Source: Nitrospirota bacterium
GTDB lineage: Bacteria > Nitrospirota > Thermodesulfovibrionia > Thermodesulfovibrionales > UBA6898
Reading direction: 5' to 3'
NCBI GenBank assembly: GCA_021811105.1
Contig: JAJZPM010000003.1
Location: 124,001-188,000, forward strand
DNA: 64,000 bases
A program made the translations under genes and the position numbers. A model generated the notes under the pieces. The model saw only the letters and a program-made list of their open reading frames with translations, was not told the DNA's origin and searched no databases. Shown here piece by piece: positions 8,661 to 18,534 of the stretch; position 1 is the stretch's first letter; the number at the start of each line of letters is the position of its first letter.

Positions 8661-10337
8661 TTACAGTTCAACCTGCGTAACCCTCAGCACCTCGTCGATC
8701 GTGGTAATGCCGTCTTTCACCTTTTGTATGCCGTCCTCTCTCAGCGTCCGCATGCCCAGGGCAACCGCCTTGTCCTTGATCTCCTTGACCGTGGCCCTCC
8801 GCATGACCAAATCCCGTATCTCGTCGCCCACCGGCAACACCTCGAAGATCCCCACCCGCCCGCGATACCCGGTCCCGGAACAGTGTTCACACCCCTCGCC
8901 CGCCCACATATCGGTGATAGTATAATCGAACTTTCTCCGCATTTCCTCGGATACAGGCCGGCTCACCCTGCACCGGGTACAGGTCTTTCTCACAAGCCTC
9001 TGGGCCATGACGCATATGAGCGTGGAGGATACGAGGTAGTTCTCGATGCCCATATCCATCAGCCTCGTGATCGCACCCGGCGCGTCGTTGGTGTGGAGGG
9101 TGCTGAAGAGCAGGTGCCCTGTCAGCGCGGCATGGATAGCAATGCCGGCCGTCTCTATGTCCCTGATCTCGCCGACCATGATAATGTCCGGGTCCTGCCG
9201 GACGATATGCCTGAGGCCGCCCGCGAAGGTAAGGCCGATCTTCGGCCTTACCTGGATCTGGTTTATGCCGGACATCAGATATTCCACCGGTTCCTCGATC
9301 GTAATGATCTTTTTTTCGGACGAATTGATCTTGTCCAGCGACGCGTAGAGTGTGGTCGACTTGCCGCTGCCCGTCGGGCCGGTGATCAGTATCATGCCGT
9401 AGGGCCTCTTGATCGTCTCCTCGTAGATATCGAGCAGGACCCTGTCGAAACCGAGTTGCTCGAGGGTGATGAAAGAGGACTCCTTGTCAAGGAGCCTCAT
9501 TACGATGCTCTCGCCGTAAATCGTCGGGAGGGTCGAGACCCTGATGTCCACCGGCCTTCCCCCGGCGTTTACCTTGATCCTTCCGTCCTGCGGCAGCCTC
9601 CGTTCCGCGATATTCATCTGAGCGAGGAGCTTCACCCTGGACGAAATCGCCGAATACATCCTTACAGGAAATATCTCTTTTTCGTACAGCACGCCGTCGA
9701 TGCGGTAGCGCGCCCTGACGCTGATTTCACCCGGCTCGATATGGATGTCGCTCGCCCGGTCCTTCACAGCGTTTTCGATGATGAGGTTGACGAGCTGGAC
9801 AATGCCTTTTTCCTGGGCCAGGTCCCTCAGGTGGCTTATCTCGCCGGTCACGTCGGGACCGGCCGCCTCGTCTTCCGCGGCATCCTCTATCACCTGCTGC
9901 ATGACCGCAGACCTCGAAGCCTTGAGGAGCTGAAGGTGCCGGAGGATCTCGTCTCTCCCCGCGAGCACCGTCTCGACCTCGTACCCTAAAGAAGAACGGA
10001 TCGTCTCGATGCATTCCGTATTCATCGGATCGCTGACTGCAATCGTGAGGACGCCGTCCCTGAGGCCCAGAGGAAGAAGAGCGTTACTCTCGAGGAACTG
10101 GTAGGAGATCTTTTCGACGGGAAATTGCTCGGGAAATTGCTGCGCATCGACCAACGGCATGTTAAACTGGACCGCCAGCGCCTTGAGGATCCGTTCCTCG
10201 GGCATTTCCCCGCCCAGGAGAATCTCCCCGAACCGTCTCCTGCCTCCCTCGGCATGCTGGATTTCGAGTATCCTCTTTATCTCGGTCTCGGTGATGAAAC
10301 CCATTTCGAGGAGTATTTCGCCGATCTTCTTATGCAT
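8661..10337 (-). CDS. gspE: Type II secretion ATPase GspE
   Basis: 558 residues, cytoplasmic motor that drives pseudopilus assembly. N-terminal GspE/MshE domain (about 1-150), then the ATPase core with Walker A GPTGSGKSTT, the Asp box HIVRQDPDIIMVGEIRD and a zinc-binding tetracysteine pair (CTRC and CEHC) typical of GspE/PilB. First gene of the minus-strand secretion cluster, 76 bases downstream of alr. Confidence 0.93.
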   Translation of the reverse strand: MHKKIGEILLEMGFITETEIKRILEIQHAEGGRRRFGEILLGGEMPEERILKALAVQFNMPLVDAQQFPEQFPVEKISYQFLESNALLPLGLRDGVLTIAVSDPMNTECIETIRSSLGYEVETVLAGRDEILRHLQLLKASRSAVMQQVIEDAAEDEAAGPDVTGEISHLRDLAQEKGIVQLVNLIIENAVKDRASDIHIEPGEISVRARYRIDGVLYEKEIFPVRMYSAISSRVKLLAQMNIAERRLPQDGRIKVNAGGRPVDIRVSTLPTIYGESIVMRLLDKESSFITLEQLGFDRVLLDIYEETIKRPYGMILITGPTGSGKSTTLYASLDKINSSEKKIITIEEPVEYLMSGINQIQVRPKIGLTFAGGLRHIVRQDPDIIMVGEIRDIETAGIAIHAALTGHLLFSTLHTNDAPGAITRLMDMGIENYLVSSTLICVMAQRLVRKTCTRCRVSRPVSEEMRRKFDYTITDMWAGEGCEHCSGTGYRGRVGIFEVLPVGDEIRDLVMRRATVKEIKDKAVALGMRTLREDGIQKVKDGITTIDEVLRVTQVEL

Positions 10338-10413
10338 AGCTACCTCGTACGCACCCCGGAAAGTATCACGATGCCGTATTTTACAGGATCGGCATCAGAA
10401 GTCTCAAGGCCTG

Positions 10414-11544
10414 TCAATTCACATATTCCCTCTTTGCTCTGCTCCCGAGGGACGTGATGATTTCATAGGGGATCGTGCCGATTCTGCCGGAAAGGTCGGC
10501 CGCGGTAATTGTTTCACCGCCCTGACTCCCGAGGATAACGACCTCGTCGCCCTCCTCCACGCCGTCGATATCCGTCACATCGAGCATCGTCAGGTCCATG
10601 CAGACCCTGCCGACCACCGGCGCCCTTCTCCCTTTGACGAGCATCTCGGCGTTATTTGAAAAAAGCCGGCTAAATCCGTCCGCATATCCGACAGGGACAA
10701 CGGCTACCCTGCTCTCTCTCTTCGTGGTAAAGGTCCTGCCGTAACTCACCGGCGTACCGGGCCGCAGGTTTCTGACCGCCAGCAAGCCGGTCTTGACAGT
10801 CATAAGCGGCCTCAGGTCATGCCCCTCCTTAAAAGGAGAGCATCCGTAAAGAAGCAGCCCCGGCCTTACCGCGTCCTGTATCGCCTCAGGCAGCGAGAGC
10901 ACGGCGGCGCTGTTTGCGATATGGCACATGACATGTCGGCCGAGCTTCGCGGAGACTTTGTCCCTGATCGCATTGAACACGTTGAGTTGCCGGAGGGCAT
11001 ATGACCTGTCGGCGAGATCGGCCTCGGAAAAATGGCTCATCAGACCTTCCAGTTCGATCCCCTCCAGCCCGGCGATCTCGGCAACTTCTGCAGCCGCATT
11101 CTCAGCGTCGAACCCTATTCTCCCCATCCCGGTATCGATCTTTACATGCACGCGGACCCTCGTTCGCCGTTTTCCCGCCTGGCGCGAGAACTCATGCGCG
11201 GTGCGTTTGTCCTGGATCACGGGGGTCAGGGAATAGGTAAAATAGTCGTCCGCGGCAGTGCGGTCGAAGAGGACGATGATCTCGGCGCGGATGCCGGACT
11301 GCCTCAGCAGCTTCGCTTCGCCTGTAAAGGCTACCGCAAGCCGGGAGACGCCGAGAGAAACAAGCCTTCGGGAGATCTCAGCCGAGCCGTGCCCGTAGGC
11401 ATCGGCCTTCACCACGGCTATTATCAGTTTATTGCTGACGATCTTTCTGACGATTTCAAGGTTGTGCGCAAGGGCGGATAGGTCTATTACCGCTGCAGGC
11501 CCTCTATTCACCCTTATCCTTTTCCCCGCCTCCCTTGTCTTCAT
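10414..11544 (-). CDS. alr: Alanine racemase
   Basis: 376 residues. PLP enzyme making D-alanine for peptidoglycan. The PLP lysine is K46 in [10 protein letters not shown], and the second catalytic region is seen in [11 protein letters not shown]. The barrel plus C-terminal beta domain ([16 protein letters not shown]) are complete. Its first 41 bases overlap the tatA gene. An internal start at a later codon is possible, but the [10 protein letters not shown] strand needs at least the residues from about 15 onward. Confidence 0.95.
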   Translation of the reverse strand: MKTREAGKRIRVNRGPAAVIDLSALAHNLEIVRKIVSNKLIIAVVKADAYGHGSAEISRRLVSLGVSRLAVAFTGEAKLLRQSGIRAEIIVLFDRTAADDYFTYSLTPVIQDKRTAHEFSRQAGKRRTRVRVHVKIDTGMGRIGFDAENAAAEVAEIAGLEGIELEGLMSHFSEADLADRSYALRQLNVFNAIRDKVSAKLGRHVMCHIANSAAVLSLPEAIQDAVRPGLLLYGCSPFKEGHDLRPLMTVKTGLLAVRNLRPGTPVSYGRTFTTKRESRVAVVPVGYADGFSRLFSNNAEMLVKGRRAPVVGRVCMDLTMLDVTDIDGVEEGDEVVILGSQGGETITAADLSGRIGTIPYEIITSLGSRAKREYVN

Positions 11545-11722
11545 CCTGTGAGACCTTCTTTTTCGGCGTCACATCAATCTCATCAGGCTCCGACGTCGCC
11601 TTCTTGAAGTTTCTGATCGCCGAGCCGATTCCCTTGCCGATTTCGGGCAGCCTGTTCGCCCCGAAAAGGACCAGCACTATGACGAGCACGACGATAAGTT
11701 CTGGCATTCCTAATCCAAACAT
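11504..11722 (-). CDS. tatA: Twin-arginine translocase subunit TatA/TatE
   Basis: 72 residues: short periplasmic N terminus, one span (about 5-20), the [23 protein letters not shown] amphipathic helix and a charged tail. This is the small pore-forming Tat component for export of folded proteins. tatB and tatC are not in the window. The 3' end overlaps alr by 41 bases. Confidence 0.93.
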   Translation of the reverse strand: MFGLGMPELIVVLVIVLVLFGANRLPEIGKGIGSAIRNFKKATSEPDEIDVTPKKKVSQDEDKGGGEKDKGE

Positions 11723-11889
11723 GTATGGCCTCCTGTCATCTGTTCACACGTATCGCCGGCAGACAGCCCCCGCCCGCAGCGAAATCCACGGTATCGTTCT
11801 CCGTGGCAACTATTGTACATATCTTCTTAGTTTATTAAAAAATGGCCGTGAATACAAGATAAAACCGCCCCGGGGAAAAGATTTTCCCC

Positions 11890-11919
11890 TTGCCCAAAGG
11901 GCGCTTCTTCTGGTATAAA
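11890..11919 (+). promoter_or_regulatory. Promoter of the 6S RNA candidate
   Basis: TTGCCC (11890-11895), 18-base spacer, then TGGTATAAA, an extended -10 (TATAAA at 11914-11919). Transcription would begin near 11926, a few bases before the closing helix of the RNA. Confidence 0.6.
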
Positions 11920-11925
11920 TATATA

Positions 11926-12110
11926 TAGGGCAATTACCTGCCCTGTAAGTGATATATGAAAAAGTTGATCCGGCAAATTAGATCTTTAGGGAGCCCGCGT
12001 AAGGTGTCGGTGTGCATGTTGACCAGGTGTCAAAAGCCTAAAGCCACCTTTATGGCACCCACCTATCCAATAGGCGGATCTGATTCTTCATATACACGAC
12101 AGGGCGGGAT
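11926..12110 (+). ncRNA. ssrS: 6S RNA candidate (RNA polymerase-binding RNA)
   Basis: About 185 nt, the usual 6S length. The two ends pair: GCCCTGT...GTGATATATGAA (from 11940) with TTCATATACAC-GACAGGGC (to 12105). A second paired block is GATCCG with CGGATC. The apical part has TTGAC-caggt-GTCAA preceded by GGTGTGCATG and followed by AAAAGCCTAAAG. This copies the order in the E. coli 6S apex (GGTGAGCATG, hairpin, GAGAAGCCTTAAA). A closed rod with a central bubble is the 6S form. A 114-codon ORF reading through here has no ribosome site or recognisable product and is discounted. A folding program was not run. Confidence 0.75.
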
Positions 12111-12321
12111 TCATATTTTACTGTTGAAGCTGGCGGCTATAGTTTTTGCGCTTTTGGGTGGCAACCTCAGGGAAAAAAGAGAATACAGCATATCAGGGTC
12201 TGCCGTGGCAGACTTTTTCATAGATTCAAATCGACAATTTTCTTTTAATACCGGACCTTCCGGTCTTTCCCCTGCTCCAAAAGCCCTGCTGAAACTATAG
12301 CTCCCGCTCGAGGGGGCTAAC
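12111..12321. other. Gene-free stretch between 6S RNA and rarA
   Basis: Apart from the terminator at 12198-12218 it holds a smaller hairpin (ACC-ttc-CGGT followed by CTTT near 12270). GAGGGGGC just before 12322 serves as the rarA ribosome site. No ORF here is convincing. Confidence 0.5.
12198..12218 (+). terminator. Intrinsic terminator before rarA
   Basis: GTCTGCC-gt-GGCAGAC (12198-12213) followed by five T. It would stop transcripts coming from the 6S promoter and separate them from rarA. Confidence 0.7.
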
Positions 12322-13596
12322 GTGGAACTCTTCAAAACTGAGAGCAGGACACCTCCGCTTGCTTGGCGGATGCAGCCCGGGGACTTCGATGATTTCCTCG
12401 GCCAGTCCCATCTCCTCGGTCCAAACAGGCCCCTCAGGAGGCTGATAGAGGAAGACAAGATCGTCTCCCTGATCTTCTATGGCCCGCCGGGCACCGGCAA
12501 GACGGCGCTCGCCCATCTCATCGCCCGCAAGACAAAGGCCGACTTCGTCTCGATAAACGCCGTCACCGCCGGCGTCAAGGACATACGAGAAGCGGTGTCG
12601 TCGATCAGGTCTGCAAAGACGATACTCTTCGTCGACGAGATCCACCGCTTCAACAAGCTCCAGCAGGACGCCCTCCTGCCCTACATCGAAACAGGAGAAT
12701 TGACACTTATCGGCGCCTCCACCGAAAACCCGTTCTTTTCGCTGGTGCCGGCGCTTTCGTCGAGGTCTCTTATCTTCCGGTTCAATCCTATTCCGCAGGA
12801 CGAACTGAGGGGACTGGTGAAGAGGGCAGTGATTGACAGCCGCGGTCTTGCGGGCAATGGAGTTTCCCTCTCAGAGGACGCCGCTGATTTTATCGCTTCG
12901 ATGAGCGAAGGGGACGCCAGGAGGGCGCTGAATATCCTGGAACTTGCCTTCCTCTCCTTGGGCGAGGCCGGGAAAGAGCGGGTCATCACGCTGGCCCGGG
13001 TAAAAGAGGCACTGCAGAACAAAACGCTTTACTACGATGAAGACGACCATTACGACACTATTTCCGCCTTTATCAAAAGCATGCGCGGATCTGACCCGGA
13101 TGCGGCCGTTTACTGGCTCGCAAAAATGGTAGAGTCGGGGGAAGACCCGCTTTTCATCGCAAGAAGGATCGTAATCTGCGCATCTGAAGACGTCGGCAAC
13201 GCTGACCCCTATGCGCTTGTCGTCGCGGTTTCGGCGATGCAGGCATTGGAGAGGATCGGGATGCCGGAGGGGAAGATACCCCTTGCGCAGGCCGTGGTAT
13301 ACATTGCTGCGGCGCCGAAAAGCAACGCCTCGTATATGGCGATCGAGAAGGCGACCGAAGAGCTGAGGACGCTGCCGGTGCAGCAGGTCCCAGACCATCT
13401 TCGGGACGCCCATTATCCGGGTGCGAAGCGGCTCGGGGCCGGGAAAGGGTATCGTTACCCCCACAGCTTCCCGGGCCACTATGTGAAACAGGAGTATATG
13501 AAAATAGAGAAACGCTTTTACGACCCTTCTCCTGAGGGGTTTGAAAGGATTATCAAATCACGGCTGCAAAAAAGGAGGAGCACTTCGGATGATTAA
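12322..13596 (+). CDS. rarA: Replication-associated recombination protein A (MgsA/RarA)
   Basis: AAA+ ATPase of 424 residues that acts at stalled forks. Starts with GTG behind GAGGGGGC. Walker A is GPPGTGKT (54-61), Walker B is LFVDEIHRF, and the C-terminal MgsA region ([16 protein letters not shown]) is complete. Its last 8 bases overlap rny. Confidence 0.95.
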   Translation: MELFKTESRTPPLAWRMQPGDFDDFLGQSHLLGPNRPLRRLIEEDKIVSLIFYGPPGTGKTALAHLIARKTKADFVSINAVTAGVKDIREAVSSIRSAKTILFVDEIHRFNKLQQDALLPYIETGELTLIGASTENPFFSLVPALSSRSLIFRFNPIPQDELRGLVKRAVIDSRGLAGNGVSLSEDAADFIASMSEGDARRALNILELAFLSLGEAGKERVITLARVKEALQNKTLYYDEDDHYDTISAFIKSMRGSDPDAAVYWLAKMVESGEDPLFIARRIVICASEDVGNADPYALVVAVSAMQALERIGMPEGKIPLAQAVVYIAAAPKSNASYMAIEKATEELRTLPVQQVPDHLRDAHYPGAKRLGAGKGYRYPHSFPGHYVKQEYMKIEKRFYDPSPEGFERIIKSRLQKRRSTSDD

Positions 13597-15151
13597 CATA
13601 GTGTATCTGCTGGCCTCTGTCGTTGCTGGAATTGTGGTCGGCCTGATTATGAGTCTCATTTACAGGAACGCCCTCAAGACACAGAGGGATTCCATCAATA
13701 ATGAAAAGAAAAAGATTATCGACGAGACGCTGAAGGAGGCTGAGTCTTTAAAAAAGGAGGCCTCTCTCGAAGCGAAAGACATCGTTTACCAGGCCAAGAC
13801 AGAAGCGGAAAAAGAACTGCGGGAGAGAAAAACGGAACTCAACCATCTCGAAAAAAGACTCAGACAGAAAGAAGAGTCGATCGAGAGGAAATTCGACATC
13901 ATCGACAAGCGCGAGCACGACCTCAGCCGGCGGGAAAAAGAGTACAGCGGCAAGGAACGTTCTCAACAGGAGAAAGAAAACAGGTATAACCAGCTTCTGA
14001 AGGACCAGACCGCCACACTCGAAAAACTCTCAGGGATCACCTCCGAGGAGGCGAAACAGGAGATCCTCAGACGCACGGAAGAAGAGGCGAAGTTTGAGAT
14101 AGCGAAGCTTATCAAGAGGATCGAAGACGAGGCGAAGGAAAACGCCGACAGAAAGGCGAAGGAGATCATGGGCTCTGCGATACAGCGGTACGCAAGCGAT
14201 TATGTGGCCGACGCGACCGTGACCGCCGTAAGCCTTCCGAACGACGAAATGAAGGGCAGGATCATCGGCAGGGAGGGCCGGAACATCAGGGCACTCGAAG
14301 CGGCAACGGGGGTCGATCTCATCGTCGACGATACGCCCGAGATGGTGACGCTGTCCGCCTTCGACCCTGTGCGCCGGGAGGTCGCGAGACTTTCGCTCGA
14401 ACGTCTGATCGCCGACGGCCGTATCCATCCCACGAGGATCGAGGAGATCGTCGAGAAGGTGAGAAAAGAGGTCGAGATCAACGTGCGGGAAGAAGGCGAG
14501 AAGGCGGTCTTCGACCTCGGACTTTCCGGCATCCATCCGGAGCTTGTAAAGACCCTCGGGAGACTCAAATACAGGACGTCATACGGACAAAATATGCTCC
14601 AGCATTCGCGTGAGGTCGCCTACATCGCCGGAATGATGGCCGGGGAAATCGGAGTAGACACCAAACTTGCCAAAAGATCGGGGCTTCTTCATGACATAGG
14701 CAAGGCGGTGGACCATGAGATCGAGGGCACGCACCAGGAGATCGGCGCGAACCTCGCCCGCAAGTACGGCGAAAACAACAAGGTCGTAAACGCGGTCCTG
14801 GTTCACCACGGAGAAGGCGAACCGATCACGGTGGAGGCGGCGCTCGTCGCGGCTGCGGACGCGCTTTCGGCTGCACGGCCGGGAGTGAGGAGGGAGAGCA
14901 TCGAGCACTACCTCAAGAGGCTCGAGACACTCGAGAAGATGGCCCTGTCTTTCAAGGGCGTGGAGAAGTGTTACGCCATCCAGGCCGGCAGGGAGATCAG
15001 GATCATCGTGAAGCCGGAAGACGTGAGCGACGAGATGTCTTCGATGATGGCGCGGGACCTCTCCAGAAAGATCGAGGCGGAGATGTCCTATCCGGGCCAG
15101 ATCAAGGTGACGGTCATCAGGGAAGCCCGGTATGTCGAGTACGCGAAATAG
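13589..15151 (+). CDS. rny: Ribonuclease Y
   Basis: 520 residues, membrane-anchored endoribonuclease that begins mRNA decay. N-terminal span (about 2-22), long charged coiled coil (25-200), KH domain with [15 protein letters not shown], then HD domain with [10 protein letters not shown]. The ATG at 13589 is chosen because AGGAGG lies 9 bases before it and the product starts right at the membrane span; a longer frame from 13541 lacks a ribosome site and overlaps rarA further. Confidence 0.95.
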   Translation: MINIVYLLASVVAGIVVGLIMSLIYRNALKTQRDSINNEKKKIIDETLKEAESLKKEASLEAKDIVYQAKTEAEKELRERKTELNHLEKRLRQKEESIERKFDIIDKREHDLSRREKEYSGKERSQQEKENRYNQLLKDQTATLEKLSGITSEEAKQEILRRTEEEAKFEIAKLIKRIEDEAKENADRKAKEIMGSAIQRYASDYVADATVTAVSLPNDEMKGRIIGREGRNIRALEAATGVDLIVDDTPEMVTLSAFDPVRREVARLSLERLIADGRIHPTRIEEIVEKVRKEVEINVREEGEKAVFDLGLSGIHPELVKTLGRLKYRTSYGQNMLQHSREVAYIAGMMAGEIGVDTKLAKRSGLLHDIGKAVDHEIEGTHQEIGANLARKYGENNKVVNAVLVHHGEGEPITVEAALVAAADALSAARPGVRRESIEHYLKRLETLEKMALSFKGVEKCYAIQAGREIRIIVKPEDVSDEMSSMMARDLSRKIEAEMSYPGQIKVTVIREARYVEYAK

Positions 15152-15159
15152 AATAATCA

Positions 15160-15283
15160 AACGGTTAAAGGTTGAAAAGTTGAATCGTTGATTTCAAGGG
15201 AGGGTATTTTTGTGGAAACCATGACACGTGACAGATTTAGTTGTACTCAACAGTTCAACGGCTCAACACCTCAACGACCGGTA
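15160..15283. repeat. Inverted pair of degenerate tandem octamers (NNNGTTGA)
   Basis: After rny the + strand reads CGGTTAA AGGTTGA AAAGTTGA ATCGTTGA (about 15162-15192). Before ymdB the minus strand reads four octamers ending GTTGA (about 15244-15280). The arms face each other about 55 bases apart. The unit differs from the heptamers at gspK but the layout is the same. Confidence 0.6.
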
Positions 15284-16065
15284 TGAAAGTCCTTTTCATC
15301 GGTGACATCGTCGGGAAGCCGGGCAGGACGGCCGTCAAGGCCCTCCTGCCCGGCCTCGTCGACAAGTGCAAGATAGATTTCGTTATCGCCAACGGCGAAA
15401 ACATCGCGGGTGGCTTCGGTCTCACCGAGCCGCTCGTCGCCGACCTCTTCAGGACCGGCGTGCATGTCATCACGACCGGCAACCATGTCTGGGACAAGAA
15501 AGATTTCATTCCTTACATCTCGAAGGACAACAGGGTATTGAGGCCCCTCAATTATCCACCGGGAGTGCCCGGAAGCGGCAGCCTCGTGCTTACGCTCCCG
15601 AACGGGCTGAAGGCAGCGGTCCTCAACCTTTCGGGCAGGGTCTTCATGACGGGGATGGACTGTCCTTTCAGGACGGGCAGGGCCGAAATCGAGAACCTGT
15701 TGCGGGAGACAAAGATCATCATCATAGATTTCCATGCAGAAGCAACCTCCGAAAAGATCGCCTTCGGCTACTACGTCGACGGAGAGGTGAGCGCCGTAAT
15801 CGGGACGCACACCCACGTCCAGACGGCCGACGAGAAAGTCCTTTCGAACGGAACGGCCTATATCACCGACGTAGGCATGACGGGCCCCGCGTATTCAGTC
15901 ATCGGCATGGACGTCGATCAGATAATCCAACGTTTCCTTTCCAGCATGCCGGCAAAATTCGAGACGGCCCAGGGAGCGGTGGTCCTGTCGGCGGTAACGC
16001 TGGACATAAACAACCAGACCGGGAAGGCGACAAACATCCAGCGGCTCCAGCTCACGTATCCCTGA
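15283..16065 (+). CDS. ymdB: YmdB-family metallophosphoesterase (cyclic nucleotide phosphodiesterase)
   Basis: 260 residues, TIGR00282 type. Metal ligands show in MKVLFIGDIVGKPGR, ANGENI, GNHVWD, DFHAEATSEK and GTHTHVQT. The family hydrolyses 2',3'-cyclic nucleotides and commonly follows rny, as here. ATG at 15283 begins exactly at the first beta strand; an upstream TTG at 15241 would add repeat-encoded residues and is rejected. Confidence 0.92.
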   Translation: MKVLFIGDIVGKPGRTAVKALLPGLVDKCKIDFVIANGENIAGGFGLTEPLVADLFRTGVHVITTGNHVWDKKDFIPYISKDNRVLRPLNYPPGVPGSGSLVLTLPNGLKAAVLNLSGRVFMTGMDCPFRTGRAEIENLLRETKIIIIDFHAEATSEKIAFGYYVDGEVSAVIGTHTHVQTADEKVLSNGTAYITDVGMTGPAYSVIGMDVDQIIQRFLSSMPAKFETAQGAVVLSAVTLDINNQTGKATNIQRLQLTYP

Positions 16066-16146
16066 CACGACCGGCAAAGTGTTCGCGCTGTCCCGGCTGC
16101 TTCAGATGTTAGGGGTCATTTTTCAGGACGGAACGGGACGCCCTCT

Positions 16147-16740
16147 TTATTTGCCCCACCTTTTGAAAATCTCATGCTCTATTCCGATCAGGTCGAGGAT
16201 CTTGCCGGAAACGAAATCGATCATATCGTCTATCGTCTTCGGGCCGTGGTAAAACCCGATGACCGGCGGGGCTATCTTCACACCGAGCCTCGCCAGAGCG
16301 AGCATGTTTTCGAGGTGGATCGGGCTGAACGGCATCTCCCGCGGTGCGAGGATGAGGGGCCTTCCTTCCTTGATCGTAACGTCCGCCGCCCGTTCGATAA
16401 GGCCGTTCGCATATCCGTGTGCTATGCCCGACAGGCTCTTCATTGAGCAGGGCACCACAAGCATCCCGTCCGTCTTGAAGGACCCGCTCGCTACGGGCGC
16501 CTCGAAATTCCCTTCTTCGTAATAAAAGATGTTCTTCGAGCCGGCGGACTTCCTGATCTTCTTCTCAATCGCCGCCGCCGTCCCGGCGAAAAGATCGACA
16601 CCGGCCTCGTCACGCATGATCGAGAAAGACTGCCGGGATATTATCACATGTGCTTCAGCAGTGCGACAAAGTTCCCTCAGGACCCTTAGCCCTACGACCG
16701 GACCAGTAGCACCCGTTATCGCGAGAATGAATCTTTTCAT
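16147..16740 (-). CDS. ubiX: Flavin prenyltransferase UbiX
   Basis: 197 residues. Makes prenylated FMN, the cofactor of UbiD-type decarboxylases. The N-terminal ITGATGPVVGLRVLREL is the flavin-binding loop; VPCSMKSLSGIAHGYANGLIERAADVTIKEGRPLILAPREMP is the family core, complete to the C terminus. Start overlaps the UbiA-family gene by 4 bases; together they point to quinone synthesis. Confidence 0.93.
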   Translation of the reverse strand: MKRFILAITGATGPVVGLRVLRELCRTAEAHVIISRQSFSIMRDEAGVDLFAGTAAAIEKKIRKSAGSKNIFYYEEGNFEAPVASGSFKTDGMLVVPCSMKSLSGIAHGYANGLIERAADVTIKEGRPLILAPREMPFSPIHLENMLALARLGVKIAPPVIGFYHGPKTIDDMIDFVSGKILDLIGIEHEIFKRWGK

Positions 16741-17597
16741 ATCAACAAGTCAGCAACGGTAAAAAGGAAGATCGCCATGCTGATGTAGCCGTTCATATTG
16801 AAGAAGGCCACGTCGAGCTTGCTCAGATCGTTTTCTTTAACCAGGGAATGCTCGTAGATGAAAAGCCCTGCGGAAACAAACATGCCGGCCATATAAAGGC
16901 CGCCGAGGCCGAAGACCAGACCGTTCGCAACGAGAAGCATGAAACTGACAGCGTGAAAGCACCTGGCAAGATAAAGCGACTTTCTCACTCCGAAACGCTT
17001 CGGGATGGAATAAAGCCCATGGCTCCTGTCGAACTCGATATCCTGAAGTGCGTAGAGCACATCGAAGCCGGCAAGCCAGAAGATGACGGCAACGGCAAGA
17101 GGGAGTATCGCCGGGTCCAACGTGCCCTTCACCGCTATCCAGGAGCCGAGCGGCGCCGCTGAAATCGAAAGGCCGAGGACAAAGTGGGAAGACCAGGTGA
17201 ACCTCTTTGTATATGAGTAGAGGAATAGGACCGCGATCGCAATGGGGGAAAGCTCCAGACAAAGCGGGTTGAGCATGTAAGCCGCAAAGGCCATCACGCC
17301 GAAGGAGACCGCGACAAAGAGGACGGTCTCACCGACGCCTATCACCCCGCGGGGCAGTTCCCTTCCTGCGGTGCGGGGATTTGCTGCGTCCATCTTCCTG
17401 TCGATGATCCTGTTCAGGCCCATCGCACCGGACCTCGCGCCGACCATTGCGACCACGATCCAGAAGATCTGTCCCGGGGCCGGTATCCCGGATGCCGCGA
17501 TGAGCGCGGAGGTGAAGGCGAACGGAAGGGCGAAGATCGAGTGGGAGAACTTGATCATCCTCAGGTACAGCGTTATTTTCTGGATCACCGCGCTCAT
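16737..17597 (-). CDS. ubiA: UbiA-family prenyltransferase (menaquinone/ubiquinone pathway)
   Basis: 286 residues, polytopic membrane enzyme that adds a polyprenyl chain to an aromatic acid. The first Asp-rich motif is NRIIDRKMDAANPRTAGRELP and the second is LQDIEFDRSHGLYSIPKRFG. In organisms using the futalosine route this family is called MqnP; which route is used here is not visible. Translationally coupled to ubiX (4-base overlap). Confidence 0.9.
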   Translation of the reverse strand: MSAVIQKITLYLRMIKFSHSIFALPFAFTSALIAASGIPAPGQIFWIVVAMVGARSGAMGLNRIIDRKMDAANPRTAGRELPRGVIGVGETVLFVAVSFGVMAFAAYMLNPLCLELSPIAIAVLFLYSYTKRFTWSSHFVLGLSISAAPLGSWIAVKGTLDPAILPLAVAVIFWLAGFDVLYALQDIEFDRSHGLYSIPKRFGVRKSLYLARCFHAVSFMLLVANGLVFGLGGLYMAGMFVSAGLFIYEHSLVKENDLSKLDVAFFNMNGYISMAIFLFTVADLLI

Positions 17598-17725
17598 AAA
17601 TACCTCGAAAGCATTACTTAATAGTATAACCGATTATCGGCGGATGCTGTCCGCGATATGACACGGCGTTGAGTCGGGGGATATCGAACAATGGGAGAGG
17701 ACGTACTCTGACTTACCGATCTTCT
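17598..17725. other. Short intergenic region before ubiA
   Basis: 128 bases upstream of ubiA and downstream of the DUF1573 cytochrome gene on the same strand. No RNA or further ORF stands out. Confidence 0.4.
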
Positions 17726-18424
17726 TCAGTTGGCCTGCCCGACTTTTGAAACCGGTCTGATATAGTCGATCAAACTCCTGATCTCCTCTTCGAAGAGGGG
17801 GCCGCTGTGCCTCGCGTCCCATCCGGGCATAGAGGTTTTCTGGACACCTTCCCTGATCGCCCTTTCGACGTCTTCCTTATTTTTTGCCCGCAGGGCCGCA
17901 AGCGGAGACGCACTTTTCGCCGTGTTGTGGCACATCATGCAGTCGTTAATAAAAAGGTCGAACCCTTTCCTCCCTCTGCCGCGGTCCACATGGCATATTT
18001 TGCATGCGCCGCTGAATATTTCGGCTGCCTTGTATTTCTTCATGTGAATCAGGTCTTTTATCTTCATCTTCATAGAAAGGATCGTCTGGGGTCTCTGAGG
18101 ATCGTTTGTATGGACCTGGACGGTCTTCATAATGTTCCCGAATTTCCCGCGGATATTCACCTCCACCCTGATTTTGCCCTTTTCTCCGGGCTTCAGACGG
18201 CTCGAACTGGCCATCACCGCTGTGCAGCCTCAGGACGGCACCAGTTTTTCTATCACGAGGTCACTGTCTCCGGCGTTTTCGATCTCGAAGAAGTGCTCGA
18301 CCTTGTCCTCCTGCGTAACGGTGCCGAAGTCGTGTTGCGGTTTGTCGATGCGCAACGACGGCGAGGCATACGAACTTGCCGCCACACATAGGAAGAACAC
18401 CGTAGTCAAAAGGGTTTTTGCCAT
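17726..18424 (-). CDS. DUF1573/cytochrome c protein with in-frame UGA, candidate selenoprotein
   Basis: Two ORFs in the same frame, separated only by a TGA codon at 18230-18232, form one 232-codon gene. Signal peptide ([20 protein letters not shown]), DUF1573 domain (about 24-120), then a heme-binding end with CKICH and CMMCH and a possible Met ligand in SMPGW. DUF1573 carries a conserved SCGCT motif; here the DNA reads S-(TGA)-G-C-T, so UGA replaces the first Cys and both sides match the domain. After 14 bases a hairpin GATGGC/GCCGTC with an 8-base loop follows, the place of a bacterial SECIS. Read as selenocysteine, the protein is whole and probably periplasmic. A simple nonsense mutation is the alternative. 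Confidence 0.7.
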
Positions 18425-18534
18425 GGGAATATATTACTACAGCCGATCAACAAAAGTGGAGGACAAAAAAGCCGAATGCCGATCCGCGTCCCTTAACTTA
18501 TCCCGCGGCGTTCGGTTATAGTAAAAGGTACGGC

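Noticed and set aside
11956-12300. 114-codon ORF on the + strand
   Set aside because: Overlaps the 6S RNA candidate and its terminator, lacks a ribosome site and matches no family pattern.
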